Assembly: GCA_958510875.1 (NCBI GenBank)
Contig: OY294067.1
Coordinates: forward strand, 153,541,962-153,605,961
Reading direction: 5' to 3'
Length of the DNA: 64,000 nt
Origin: Endomychus coccineus
Lineage: Eukaryota; Arthropoda; Insecta; Coleoptera; Endomychidae
The notes under the pieces were generated by a model. That model had not been told where the DNA came from. It saw only the letters and a list, made by a program, of their open reading frames with translations, and did no database searches. Of this stretch, positions 34,377 to 44,158 are shown piece after piece. Position 1 is the first letter of the stretch, and each line of letters begins with the position of its first letter. The position numbers and the translations under genes are program-made.

Positions 34377-34449
34377 AACCATAGGCGGGATTCGAACCCA
34401 CATTTCTGGATTTCTAGTCCAGGGTGTTTACCAATTACACCACTTCGTC
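34377..34449 (-). tRNA. tRNA-like gene, anticodon AGA (array copy 4), damaged acceptor
   Basis: As copy 1, except that the 5' acceptor strand reads GACGAAG instead of ACCGAAG, which weakens pairing with CTATGGT. Confidence 0.45.
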
Positions 34450-34849
34450 CCTATTAGATTTTTATATTTTTGTAAATATAAACCTCTGAAAGGATAGTAG
34501 ATCATTGATGAACACAATGCGATTCGATGCCCTACCATAGATCAACTATTCACGCATATTCATCTAAGGTTCAGTCGTTTTTTGAAGTAAGGATCGTAGG
34601 TTAGTACTGCTATGGTTGGCAGTTACTTGACAGTTCTTATTCAAATGACAGCATCCCTGGTTCCTATATATTTCAATAGAACTGACTGAGAATTGTTCTG
34701 GTTAATTATAAACAAGTTTAAAGTTTCTTTGCCTAATTGGCCACTATCGTGTATGTAACTTAAGAGATATAGAATTAAATTTTCTGAATTATGAAATAAC
34801 TTAGATAATTTAACATAGGATTATAAAGATGAATAAACGTAAAAGATTG

Positions 34850-34922
34850 AACCATAGGCGGGATTCGAACCAACATTTCTGGATTTCTAGTCCAGGGTGT
34901 TTACCAATTACACCACTTCGGT
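34850..34922 (-). tRNA. tRNA-like gene, anticodon AGA (array copy 5), T-stem variant
   Basis: As copy 1, except that the T-stem reads GTTGG in place of GTGGG, giving one mismatch. The same variant occurs in the copy at 48737. Confidence 0.45.
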
Positions 34923-35299
34923 CCTATTAGATTTTTATATTTTTGTAAATATAAACCTCTGAAAGGATAGTAGATCATTGATGAACACAATGCGATTCGA
35001 TGCCCTACCATAGATCAACTATTCACGCATATTCATCTGAAGTTCAGTCGTTTTTTGAAGTAAGGATTGTAGGTTAGTACTGCTATGGTTGGCAGTTACT
35101 TGACAGTTCTTATTCAAATGACAGCATCCCTGGTTCTTATATATTTCAATAGAACTGACTGAGAATTGTTCTGGTTAATTATAAACAAGTTTAAAGTTTC
35201 TTTGCCTAATTGGCCACTATCGTGTATGTAACTTAAGAGATATAGAATTAAATTTTCTGAATTATGAAATAACTTAGATAATTTAACATAGGATTATAA

Positions 35300-35345
35300 A
35301 GATGAATAAACGTAAAAGATTGAACCATAGGCGGGATTTATAATC
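35300..35345. other. Inversion point of the tRNA-bearing array
   Basis: AGGATTATAAAG in the left arm faces CTTTATAATCCT-type sequence in the right arm across about 44 bases. The sixth tRNA-like copy is cut within its T-arm (GGCGGGATT) and the opposite strand begins directly with TATAATCCTATG. The arms on either side can pair for about 1.06 kb. Confidence 0.9.
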
Positions 35346-35714
35346 CTATGTTAAATTATCTAAGTTATTTCATAATTCAGAAAATTTAATTCTATATCTC
35401 TTAAGTTACATACACGATAGTGGCCAATTAGGCAAAGAAACTTTAAACTTGTTTATAATTAACCAGAACAATTCTCAGTCAGTTCTATTGAAATATATAA
35501 GAACCAGGGATGCTGTCATTTGAATAAGAACTGTCAAGTAACTGCCAACCATAGCAGTACTAACCTACAATCCTTACTTCAAAAAACGACTGAACTTCAG
35601 ATGAATATGCGTGAATAGTTGATCTATGGTAGGGCATCGAATCGCATTGTGTTCATCAATGATCTACTATCCTTTCAGAGGTTTATATTTACAAAAATAT
35701 AAAAATCTAATAGG

Positions 35715-35787
35715 ACCGAAGTGGTGTAATTGGTAAACACCCTGGACTAGAAATCCAGAAATGTGGGTTCGAATCCCGCCTATGGTT
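35715..35787 (+). tRNA. tRNA-like gene, anticodon AGA (array copy 6)
   Basis: Same 73-nt sequence as copy 1, on the plus strand because it is in the inverted arm. Confidence 0.55.
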
Positions 35788-36187
35788 CAATCTTTTACGT
35801 TTATTCATCTTTATAATCCTATGTTAAATTATCTAAGTTATTTCATAATTCAGAAAATTTAATTCTATATCTCTTAAGTTACATACACGATAGTGGCCAA
35901 TTAGGCAAAGAAACTTCAAACTTGTTTATAATTAACCAGAACAATTCTCAGTCAGTTCTATTGAAATATATAAGAACCAGGGATGCTGTCATTTGAATAA
36001 GAACTGTCAAGTAACTGCCAACCATAGCAGTACTAACCTACAATCCTTACTTCAAAAAACGACTGAACTTTAGATGAATATGCGTGAATAGTTGTTCTAT
36101 GGTAGGGCATCGAATCGCATTATGTTCATCAATGATCTACTATCCTTTCAGAGGTTTATATTTACAAAAATATAAAAATCTAATAGG

Positions 36188-36260
36188 ACCGAAGTGGTGT
36201 AATTGGTAAACACCCTGGACTAGAAATCCAGAAATGTGGGTTCGAATCCCGCCTATGGTT
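36188..36260 (+). tRNA. tRNA-like gene, anticodon AGA (array copy 7)
   Basis: Same sequence as copy 6, 473 bp further on. Confidence 0.55.
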
Positions 36261-36484
36261 CAATCTTTTACGTTTATTCATCTTTATAATCCTATGTTAA
36301 ATTATCTAAGTTATTTCATAATTCAGAAAATTTAATTCTATATCTCTTAAGTTACATACACGATAGTGGCCAATTAGGCAAAGAAACTTTAAACTTGTTT
36401 ATATATATATATATGCAGGATTGAGCAGATCTCGGTTTGCTCACTGGTGAGTAGCGCCACCACATATCCGAGCGTAGAGGGGAC

Positions 36485-36507
36485 AACCCCGATAAAAAGT
36501 CGGGGTT
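36485..36507 (+). promoter_or_regulatory. Hairpin in the LINE 5' leader
   Basis: AACCCCGA (36485-36492) can pair with TCGGGGTT (36500-36507) across a seven-base loop TAAAAAG, about 30 bases before the start codon. It could influence translation or processing of the element RNA; no function is shown. Confidence 0.4.
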
Positions 36508-36537
36508 AAATCGGCTCGGTAACCTCACTCAATACCG

Positions 36538-37712
36538 ATGCCGTCCCGATGCTGGGCTAACAACCCAGCAGAGGGTACATCTTTTGTTACGGGCAGCAGA
36601 AGATTGGCCTCCCACATCAGCTCCTCGTCGGATGAGGAGCAGGGACAGGTGGGTGGGGCCCAAGAGGACGGTCCCGACGTTGACGACCACCGCAATGTAC
36701 ATGGACGCTCTGAGTGGACTAATGAACTTCGGGATGACTTGCTGGACTGCTTCGAGCGCAGCGAGCCGGCCCGTAGGGGATACATGTCACGGCTGCATGC
36801 ACTTTGGTGCATCATGCATCCTCTATGCCGTGACTTTTCCGCACAAACCTTGCGGAATCAAGTATTCTACCTGCAGAGAACCGGCTATATAAGAACGAAT
36901 CTCCGGCAGGCTGCAGCACCAGAACCGGATCTAGCCGCACCAGTACCACCTGTGGTGCGCCGCAACAGATCTGGTAGAGCAAGCCTGCTCCAGAACACCG
37001 AAGTTGATCTTAGAACTAGGAGAACCCGAATCAACATCAGGGTCTCCGTACGACCACACGAGCTGGTAGAATTGGACACGTTGATTAACGACGAGCTTCC
37101 GGAATTCGCCGACCTCTGGGAAATCAACGAGGCCGTGTATGGTGCCGCAAAGCGACTCGTTCCGGAAGTGCGGAGTGAGAGACCGCACGACCAGATCGAG
37201 AAAACCGAACGGCGCCTACACAAAGTCGAGGCCAAAATTCAGTCGGCGAGGCAGCAAGCGTCTCGGATCCAGTGTGTGATGGATTTTATTTCTAGCGGCA
37301 GGGCTTTCACGCCAAAAATTAGGCGTATAGCCGCTCAACTGCGCCGCCACCATCACACACTAAAACGTACAGTGTTGCAGACCATCAAGCAACATTGTGC
37401 GGATAGGATTCGAGTCCTGGGCGTGGTAAGGAGAAATCTGGCCAGACGGGTTAGACGCATCAGGGAGAATTCCTTATTTCGCGATAGCCCGTCTCGGCTT
37501 TTTGAATCTCCACCGCCCACAATTGTTGCTCCACCGACTGTGGAGGAGGTTGAGCAGTTCTGGAAAGGAGTGTATGAGTCACCGCGTCCAATTCACCTAG
37601 ACACTCCAGCCCTAGCACACTTCCAAATGTTTTGCGCTGAACGTCAAGTTCCGCAAACAGAAGTGTGCGAGGCAGTCAGCGAGGATGAGGTCCGACAAGC
37701 TCTTGTCGGTAC
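36538..37712 (+). CDS. N-terminal part of the R2/R4-type LINE protein
   Basis: First 391 codons of the LINE protein, up to the Gypsy insertion. Residues 1-55 are Ser/acidic and disordered. Residues about 58-120 form a Myb/SANT-like DNA-binding segment (EWTNELRDDLLDCFERSEPA, then FSAQTLRNQVFYLQRTGYI), as found at the N-terminus of R2-group proteins, where it binds the target. A long basic helical stretch follows (TERRLHKVEAKIQSARQQAS). The last part, VEEVEQFWKGVYESP and SEDEVRQALVGT, is the linker that precedes the reverse transcriptase. The reading frame continues exactly at 44493 when the insert and one target duplication are left out. The frame continuing past 37712 into LTR sequence is spurious. 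Confidence 0.82.
37709..37712. other. Left target-site duplication GTAC of the Gypsy element
   Basis: Matches GTAC at 44489-44492. Four-base duplications are usual for Gypsy-group insertions. Confidence 0.9.
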
Positions 37713-38042
37713 TGTAGGGAAAATATAGCATGATATTTAAGTTATTATATTCATGCTGAATATGTATATATTATTTAGAACAATTATTATTGATACACTA
37801 AGCAGTACGTCACCCGTGACAAGAGGGGCGAACGTTACCTTTCAGGTAACACTTACATTGATAGATATAGATGTCTCGATATTCTACCGAGAACGACATG
37901 GTACAATCCTGTCACGGGTACTATTGACTTAGTGATGTTTCTTATTGTGTATCAGTGAATAAACCACCTTACCACAACGTCATCTTTTATTCTGCGGTGT
38001 CCAAGCAGATATCCCAACCTCATATAATCAAAAACCACCAAA
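37713..38042 (+). repeat. Left LTR of the Gypsy element
   Basis: Begins TGTAGGGAAAATATAGC and ends AAAACCACCAAA. An AATAAA signal lies at 37958-37963. It carries the promoter and polyadenylation signals of the element. Confidence 0.95.
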
Positions 38043-38054
38043 TGGCGATCCTGC
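38043..38054 (+). promoter_or_regulatory. Primer-binding site of the Gypsy element
   Basis: TGGCGATCCTGC directly follows the left LTR, where a host tRNA would prime minus-strand synthesis. The TGG start fits pairing with a tRNA CCA end. I did not identify the tRNA. Confidence 0.7.
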
Positions 38055-38154
38055 AAACTGCTTCGTGATGCGGAATTAGGCCGGAAACTGGAGGCAAGTT
38101 CTGTGAAGCTAGGAGAATCTTCGAGTAAGGAAATGTACTAATATACTTAACAAA

Positions 38155-38358
38155 ATGGGTGGTTCTCAATCCAAAACGACGGAAGTTGTTATCAATTCAG
38201 CGGACTATCCCGGAATTATAGCCTTTGTTGGAGTAATTCTCATACTTGCAATATTGGGATATGAAAGGTGCAAGAAAAGGATACAGGCTAAACACTCAAG
38301 AAAGATTCATAGAAGTATGGCACTTCTTGATGCAACAGGCACATCGGAACGTGTTTAA
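38155..38358 (+). CDS. Small membrane protein with myristoylation-type N-terminus, in the Gypsy leader
   Basis: An open frame of 67 residues between the primer-binding site and gag. It begins MGGSQSK, which fits an N-myristoylation signal (Gly2, Ser at position 6 of the consensus window). A strongly hydrophobic stretch follows at about residues 23-39 (IIAFVGVILILAILGY), then a basic tail (ERCKKRIQAKHSRKIHRS). It would be a short single-pass or lipid-anchored membrane protein. Most Gypsy elements have no such gene, and I do not recognise the family. The neat architecture in an otherwise intact young element argues that it is real. Confidence 0.6.
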   Translation: MGGSQSKTTEVVINSADYPGIIAFVGVILILAILGYERCKKRIQAKHSRKIHRSMALLDATGTSERV

Positions 38359-38860
38359 GAATCAGTGACGGTCCAGCTGAGATTGGGAAGGACGAAAGGA
38401 GCATTCACGGACGAGGTCTAGGACGTCAGCAGTTCGCCGACCCGACCCAAGATTGAGCGCGATGGTTCAACGCCACGAAAGTCCCGAATCAGCAGAAAGT
38501 ATCAACCGGTATGTTCACCATTTAATGAATAATGTTTAATTGTTTCATAATTTTGATGACATTGATATTCGTAATTAGAATAGAAATTGTAGCAATGTTT
38601 CGCAAATTTGTGCTATGAAAAACAATTTAAGTTCAATGAATTAACAAAATGTTGTATTTAATAGGTCACTTTATATAATAATTTATATATATTTATTATC
38701 TAACCTCTACTCATAGGCACTAGAAAAAATTATTCATGTAATTACCTAAATATTTTATTTCATTGGGACCTATATTTCATTGGCTATCGGTTTATGTATT
38801 AATTTTTTTGGGTTTGGTATTTGGTTTATTTATTCACATATGTTTATCAAATTGAGGTAA

Positions 38861-40117
38861 ATGCCGCTATTGCCGGAAGTTGCTCAAATAAGGGTACAAC
38901 TAGGCGAGATCAGAGCCGTAATTGTTAAATGTAACATAGAAAGGCGAGTAAATCATAATAAGGCAGTTGAAGCTAAATTATATTATCAAACTATAAAGGA
39001 ATTTGAGGATAAGGTACGAAAAGGTGAGATTATTGTTAAAAAGGAAGATATTCCGATTTTCCAAGAGTCTTTGGAGGCAATTGATAAATTGTATTTGGAA
39101 ATTGTTAATTTAACGAAGAAAGGGAAAGTGGAAACTGATACCGAAATTACAGATCAGTTTTTAATTAAGATGTCGCGGTTCGATTATAGAACAGCAGTAG
39201 AGTTATTACCAAAATTTGATGGTAAAGATGAGACGACAGAGCAACTCATCAACGCAATTGAGTTTTACGAACAAGATTTGACTCAAGCTGTGGACAAACA
39301 ACGGCTGATCGATTTTGTCTTAAAAACAAGATTGACCACCAGCGCGTTGGCACAGATTAACAGACAATATAATGTTGTGGCGGTTTTGGTGCGTGATATG
39401 CGTATGCATTTAATACCTAAAAAATCACACGCGGCTTTGGAAGAGAAGTTGTCAAGAACAAAACAAGGATCCAGGACAGTTGAAGAATTTGGAAAAGACG
39501 TACAGGAACTCTTCCGCAACTTGACAATCTCCCAGGCCAATGACGACGACAATGCATATGCGATCTTGCAGCCACTCAATGAGAAAACTGCAATAAGGAA
39601 ATTTACTTCGGGCTTGAATAACCAGTCCTTAAGTATAATTCTAGCTGCAAGAAATCCAACATCCCTAAAAGAAGCGATAAAAGTAGCGCAAGATAATGAA
39701 AGTCTAACGAAAACGCCTGAAATAAATGCCATGGGAAAAAGCCGTAACGACAATGATGGAGGATATCATAAATATAGAGGCGAAATTTCGAATAGGAGAG
39801 AATTCACAAATAATTATAGAGGCCGTTCTAACAGAGGAATATATCAAAATCAAAATTACCGAAATAACTACAACCACAACTACGGGAATAATTATACAAA
39901 ACAAGCTAATAATTACAACCAAGAGAGTAAGAACTGTAGTAATTATAAACGTGGACAGTATAGGGGTTACAATAACCACGGTCGAGGACAGTTTAAGAAT
40001 TTAGCTCGAAATACGCAAAATAGACGGTATCAAGGCAATGTGTATTGTGCGCAAGGAGATGAAAGTAAGAATGTTGAGGATGAAAGTTCACTGCAGCAGT
40101 TTTTTCGAGAGAACTGA
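38861..40117 (+). CDS. gag: Gypsy Gag protein
   Basis: 418 residues. Residues 1-120 are helical and charged. Residues about 120-280 form a capsid-like region (AVELLPKFDGKDETTEQLIN, then TVEEFGKDVQELFRNL, then KFTSGLNNQSLSIIL), as in retrotransposon Gag capsid domains. The C-terminal 130 residues are rich in Asn, Tyr, Arg and Gly (YRGRSNRGIYQNQNYRNNYN). No CCHC zinc knuckle is visible, so RNA binding probably relies on the Arg-rich tail. The start follows about 0.5 kb of leader. It ends within the start of pol, which lies one base forward. Confidence 0.9.
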   Translation: MPLLPEVAQIRVQLGEIRAVIVKCNIERRVNHNKAVEAKLYYQTIKEFEDKVRKGEIIVKKEDIPIFQESLEAIDKLYLEIVNLTKKGKVETDTEITDQFLIKMSRFDYRTAVELLPKFDGKDETTEQLINAIEFYEQDLTQAVDKQRLIDFVLKTRLTTSALAQINRQYNVVAVLVRDMRMHLIPKKSHAALEEKLSRTKQGSRTVEEFGKDVQELFRNLTISQANDDDNAYAILQPLNEKTAIRKFTSGLNNQSLSIILAARNPTSLKEAIKVAQDNESLTKTPEINAMGKSRNDNDGGYHKYRGEISNRREFTNNYRGRSNRGIYQNQNYRNNYNHNYGNNYTKQANNYNQESKNCSNYKRGQYRGYNNHGRGQFKNLARNTQNRRYQGNVYCAQGDESKNVEDESSLQQFFREN

Positions 40118-43100
40118 GCGTGATTGTATATATGAATGTATTGGTATGAATCGAGTGTATTTCAATGTAAATGGAAAGAATGTAACATTTTTAGTGGATA
40201 CAGGTGCATCCTTGTGTGCTTTAAAGTATGAAAGATTACCAAAAGACGTGTGTATGACAGAGAATAAATTGAAAATTAAAGGAATAGGAGGTATGTTAGT
40301 AGCAGAAGGATGTGTTGATTTAAATTTGGAAGCGAATGCACAAATGTTTAATGAACGATTTTATGTGTTTAAAAATTTAGCATGCGATGCTGACGGAATA
40401 ATCGGTCAGAATTTTTTAATTAAGTATTGTGGATTAATAAATTTTGAACTTAGTACACTCAGTTTGAAAAATGAAGTTGGATCAACAAAATTAAGTTTAT
40501 ATACATCTGGTAACAGCCAGTTGATGATTATTCCGCCTAGGTGTGAAAGAATTCAATATGTAGAGACAAAGTTAAGGGATGACTGTGTAATAATAGCGAG
40601 AGAGTTATGTGAGGGAGTTTTTATGGCAGGATTGATTGTGAAGCCAAAAAACGGAATGATTCCAGTGAGAATTTTAAATACAAGAGATGAGTCAGTAAGT
40701 TTAGAAAGTTGTATTCCAGAAATTCACAGTACAAATGAATATGATTGTTTCGAATTTGAGAAAGTGGACAAAAATGTAGAACGAGTGAAAAGAATGTTTG
40801 CGGAAATTGATTGGAAGGATATGATATTAGAAGAGAAGATCCCTATTGAGAACATCTGCGCCAAATACGCAGATATCTTTCACATACCAGGAGATAAGCT
40901 GAGAACTACAAATCTAGGTCAACAAGAGATTAAAATTAAACCTGAAGCCAAGCCAGTTTATAAAAAACCATATCGTATACCGCACGCTCAAAAGGCAGAG
41001 ATAGAGAAACAAATAGGAGAAATGCTGGAAAATGACATCATTGAGGAAGCCGAAAGTGCTTGGTCATCACCGTTGTTGATTGTTCCCAAGAAAATAGGTC
41101 AAGACGGAAAGAAACGATGGCGTGTCGTAATTGATTATCGTCACCTGAACCTTAATATTGTCGATGATAAATTCCCATTACCAAATATAACTGAAATTCT
41201 AGAATCAGTGTCAGGCTCAATGTATTTCACACATTTGGACCTTGCTCAAGGGTACTATCAGGTCGAACTAGAACCAGGAAGTAGGCCGTGTACCGCTTTT
41301 ACATCAGGTCGCGGAATGTTTCAAATGAAGAGGCTACCAATGGGCCTAAAGATTAGCCCTCCAAGTTTTTCTCGAATAATGACAATAGCCATGGCAGGTC
41401 TCAATTATGAAAGATGTTTTGTATATTTAGACGATCTGATTGTGTTTGGAAGAAATCTGAGAGATCACAATGCTAATCTGATCAAAGTGTTTGAGAGGTT
41501 AAGGAAAGTCAACTTGAAACTGAATCCTTCAAAGTGCGAATTTTTAAAAAAGGATATCTTATATTTGGGGCATGTTATAACATCAGAGGGCATCCTACCT
41601 GATTCGAGCAAAATAGCAGCCTTGCATAATTATCCGGAGCCAAAGTCGGCGGATGAGGTTAAGAGGTTTGTTGCGTTCGCTAACTATTATAGAAAATTTA
41701 TCCCAAATTTCGCGGAGCGAACTTGGTGTTTAACTCAACTGACCCGGAAAAAAGCAGCATTTATTTGGACGAATAATTGCCAAATATCATTTGAAACAAT
41801 AAAAAAGGCTTTGATGTCCCCACCAGTACTAGATTTTCCAGATTTTTCTGCTGAGAACCAGTTCATCGTACACACTGATGCGTCAGGAAAAGCTTTGGGT
41901 GCAGTACTATCTAATGGAAATGGAAAACCGATTGCCTATGCCAGTAGAACACTTAACAAGGCAGAAAGTAACTATGCCACAATAGAAAAAGAGTTACTAG
42001 CGATAGTATGGGCAACACGACATTTTCGGCCGTATTTATTTGGTAAGCGATTCAAGATCATGACAGATCACAGGCCGTTGATTTTTCTTTTCACACACAA
42101 CAATCCCTCAAGCCGTCTGACAAAGTTTAGGTTATGCTTAGAGGAATACGATTTCGACATTGAATACATTAAAGGTTCTGACAACGTAATAGCTGATGCC
42201 TTGTCTCGAATTTCGATTGAAGAGCTTAAGAGCATAAATCAACACAGCATAGCAGTTGTTACAAGGGCACAAACAATAACTAAAGAGAAAGAGGAAATAG
42301 AAACTAAAGTGAGGGATAATAATCAGGTTATCGAACGAAATTCGGGTGCGCAACCGAAAATCGTTGAGATCCTTAAAAAACCCAAACAATGTACGCAACT
42401 AACAATAATGAATAAGAAATTGAAGAATAAACTAATGAAAAACGATGATAGAGTAGCTACTGAAGATGAAAAGTTAATATACATGCCCTCTATGAAAACG
42501 ATCTTTATCGATCCAGATGATCTGGCAGCAAAACCGCTACGCCGTTTGTTGGGACATTTGGAAACATTGTGTGATGAAATCGACATAGAAGAGGTAGTAA
42601 TAATGAAAGAAGATAGCAATATTGCATTTTTGAAATCGTTGGCCAACGAACTTAATAAAAATGAATATAAAAATTATGATGTACCTAGGATATGCATCGT
42701 TAATAAAAGAAAATGTATTGAGGATAAAGAAATGCGTACAGTTATTCTAAATGATTTCCATCTATTGCCGTCGAGTGGACATGCAGGTATTAGGAGAATG
42801 ACAAAAAAAATACAGAAATATTATTTTTGGCCAGGCATGACTAACGACATTTACAAATATGTAGCGAGGTGTGACCAATGTCAGCGGAATAAACACGATA
42901 GACATACAAGACAACCTCTAGTAGTCACAACAACTGCGGATCGAGCATTTAGAAAAGTATTTCTAGACATTGTTGGACCACTAGACAAAGACAATGATGA
43001 TTTTACATACATACTGACGTTGCAGTGTGATTTAACTAAATTCATAGAGGTTTATCCACTTAAATCAAAGGAGGCCAATGTTGTAGCTAGAACATTTGTG

Positions 43101-43763
43101 GAGGATTTCATCCTAAGATATGGGACGCCTACGGAAATTTGTACTGATCGTGGGACAGAGTTCATGTCAACAGTTATGTGTGATGCAGCGAGGCTCCTGA
43201 ATATCAACAAATTAAACAGTACAGCATATCACCATGAAACAATTGGGGCGCTGGAAAACACCCATAAACATTTGGAAGCTTTCTTACGTATAATGACGGG
43301 GAATCAACCTGAAAATTGGAGCTCGTGGCTTCGATATTGGTGTTTCGTGTTTAATACTACAGTTCATACTGAGACTGGTTACACCCCGTTTGAGCTAGTT
43401 TTTGGTTTTCTGGCAACATTGCCATCTAATTTGATAAACATTGAAAAAACTGATCCCATTTATAATCATGATAATTATCTAAGCGAATTGAAATATAGGT
43501 TGCAACGAGCATGGTTGGATGCTCATCAGAATTTGGTGTCGAGCAAGGTAAAACGTAAGGAACACTACGATAAGAATTGTTATCCTAGGTCTTACAACAA
43601 AGATGATTTGATATTAGTTAAGAGTGAAACGGGAAATAAACTTACCGAAGTGTACGAAGGTCCTTATGTTGTGATCGCGGAACGCGAACCGAATGTTCTG
43701 TTTCTAAAAGGAGGAAAAACTATTGAAGTGCACAAAAATAGAACAAAGACCTATCGGATTTAA
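40038..43763 (+). CDS. pol: Gypsy Pol polyprotein (protease, reverse transcriptase, RNase H, integrase)
   Basis: 1,241 residues without a break. Protease: FLVDTGASLCAL. Reverse transcriptase: RWRVVIDYRHLN, then THLDLAQGYYQVEL, with the catalytic box FVYLDDLIVFG. RNase H: IVHTDASGKALGAVLSN, then EKELLAIVWATRHFRPY and MTDHRP. Integrase: HHCC zinc finger (SGHAGIRRMTKK...CDQCQRNKHD), then the D, D, E triad in FLDIVGPL, CTDRGTEF and GALENTHKHL, with a C-terminal tail (YNKDDLILVKSETGNKL). It overlaps gag by at least 80 bp in the +1 (or -2) frame, so expression needs frameshifting. The listed ATG is only the first Met of the open frame. Confidence 0.95.
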   Translation: MCIVRKEMKVRMLRMKVHCSSFFERTERDCIYECIGMNRVYFNVNGKNVTFLVDTGASLCALKYERLPKDVCMTENKLKIKGIGGMLVAEGCVDLNLEANAQMFNERFYVFKNLACDADGIIGQNFLIKYCGLINFELSTLSLKNEVGSTKLSLYTSGNSQLMIIPPRCERIQYVETKLRDDCVIIARELCEGVFMAGLIVKPKNGMIPVRILNTRDESVSLESCIPEIHSTNEYDCFEFEKVDKNVERVKRMFAEIDWKDMILEEKIPIENICAKYADIFHIPGDKLRTTNLGQQEIKIKPEAKPVYKKPYRIPHAQKAEIEKQIGEMLENDIIEEAESAWSSPLLIVPKKIGQDGKKRWRVVIDYRHLNLNIVDDKFPLPNITEILESVSGSMYFTHLDLAQGYYQVELEPGSRPCTAFTSGRGMFQMKRLPMGLKISPPSFSRIMTIAMAGLNYERCFVYLDDLIVFGRNLRDHNANLIKVFERLRKVNLKLNPSKCEFLKKDILYLGHVITSEGILPDSSKIAALHNYPEPKSADEVKRFVAFANYYRKFIPNFAERTWCLTQLTRKKAAFIWTNNCQISFETIKKALMSPPVLDFPDFSAENQFIVHTDASGKALGAVLSNGNGKPIAYASRTLNKAESNYATIEKELLAIVWATRHFRPYLFGKRFKIMTDHRPLIFLFTHNNPSSRLTKFRLCLEEYDFDIEYIKGSDNVIADALSRISIEELKSINQHSIAVVTRAQTITKEKEEIETKVRDNNQVIERNSGAQPKIVEILKKPKQCTQLTIMNKKLKNKLMKNDDRVATEDEKLIYMPSMKTIFIDPDDLAAKPLRRLLGHLETLCDEIDIEEVVIMKEDSNIAFLKSLANELNKNEYKNYDVPRICIVNKRKCIEDKEMRTVILNDFHLLPSSGHAGIRRMTKKIQKYYFWPGMTNDIYKYVARCDQCQRNKHDRHTRQPLVVTTTADRAFRKVFLDIVGPLDKDNDDFTYILTLQCDLTKFIEVYPLKSKEANVVARTFVEDFILRYGTPTEICTDRGTEFMSTVMCDAARLLNINKLNSTAYHHETIGALENTHKHLEAFLRIMTGNQPENWSSWLRYWCFVFNTTVHTETGYTPFELVFGFLATLPSNLINIEKTDPIYNHDNYLSELKYRLQRAWLDAHQNLVSSKVKRKEHYDKNCYPRSYNKDDLILVKSETGNKLTEVYEGPYVVIAEREPNVLFLKGGKTIEVHKNRTKTYRI

Positions 43764-44158
43764 GTGCGCGACGATTTAATTCAAAAATGCTGAACTATGC
43801 ACAAAACGGGATGTGTTCGAGAATGCATCGCAACAACCTTGAATTACATAATTTTAGTAGAGCATTGATGTTTTTATAAGTAGCTGTGAACTTGACACTT
43901 ATTTTATGTTTACTATATTATAGAGCTTACCTTGAAAAAAAAACAATCGACATCAAATATCTCATTTTATTATAAGAATTTGTAAATTATTATATTTATT
44001 GGTATTATGTATCGTATTACACTTACTCATATTAGCACCGATGCTGGAGAGAAAAGAAAGATTTTAAAATCCAAATTTATGATAGGAGTGTTATTGTTGT
44101 TTTGACGAATTTATTCACTTTAGACATAGCAAATAAATTCTTTTCTCTGCAGGGAAGG
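43764..44158 (+). other. Gypsy 3' untranslated region and polypurine tract
   Basis: No open frame of note and no envelope gene. The purine tract AGGGAAGG at 44151-44158 directly abuts the right LTR and would prime plus-strand synthesis. Confidence 0.85.

Larger units (their letters stand above)
32835..36403. repeat. Array of 473-bp tRNA-bearing units, with an inversion in the middle
   Basis: The segment starting AACTT(A/G)AGAGATATAGAATT recurs at 32865, 33338, 33811, 34284, 34757 and 35230, an exact period of 473 bp. Five full units are followed by a partial sixth that ends at about 35338. From about 35339 the same unit continues as the reverse complement for a little over two copies, to about 36403. 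The units are nearly identical. Both outer ends lie in TA-rich microsatellite sequence (32835-32864 and 36404-36413). The right end adjoins the restriction-like LINE. Confidence 0.95.

Noticed and set aside
32835..36403. Regular repeats considered as a CRISPR array
   Set aside because: Units are 473 bp, nearly identical throughout, contain tRNA-like genes, and have no short repeat/spacer pattern. The window is eukaryotic.
36525..37235. Antisense open frames over the LINE N-terminal region
   Set aside because: They mirror the GC-rich coding sequence of the sense strand and show no motifs.
39283..40004. Other-frame and antisense frames inside gag
   Set aside because: They are shadows of gag caused by the repetitive Asn/Tyr/Arg-rich coding sequence.
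43764..44158. Possible env gene in the Gypsy element
   Set aside because: The 395 bp after pol hold no open frame of useful length and no signal peptide or fusion motif.
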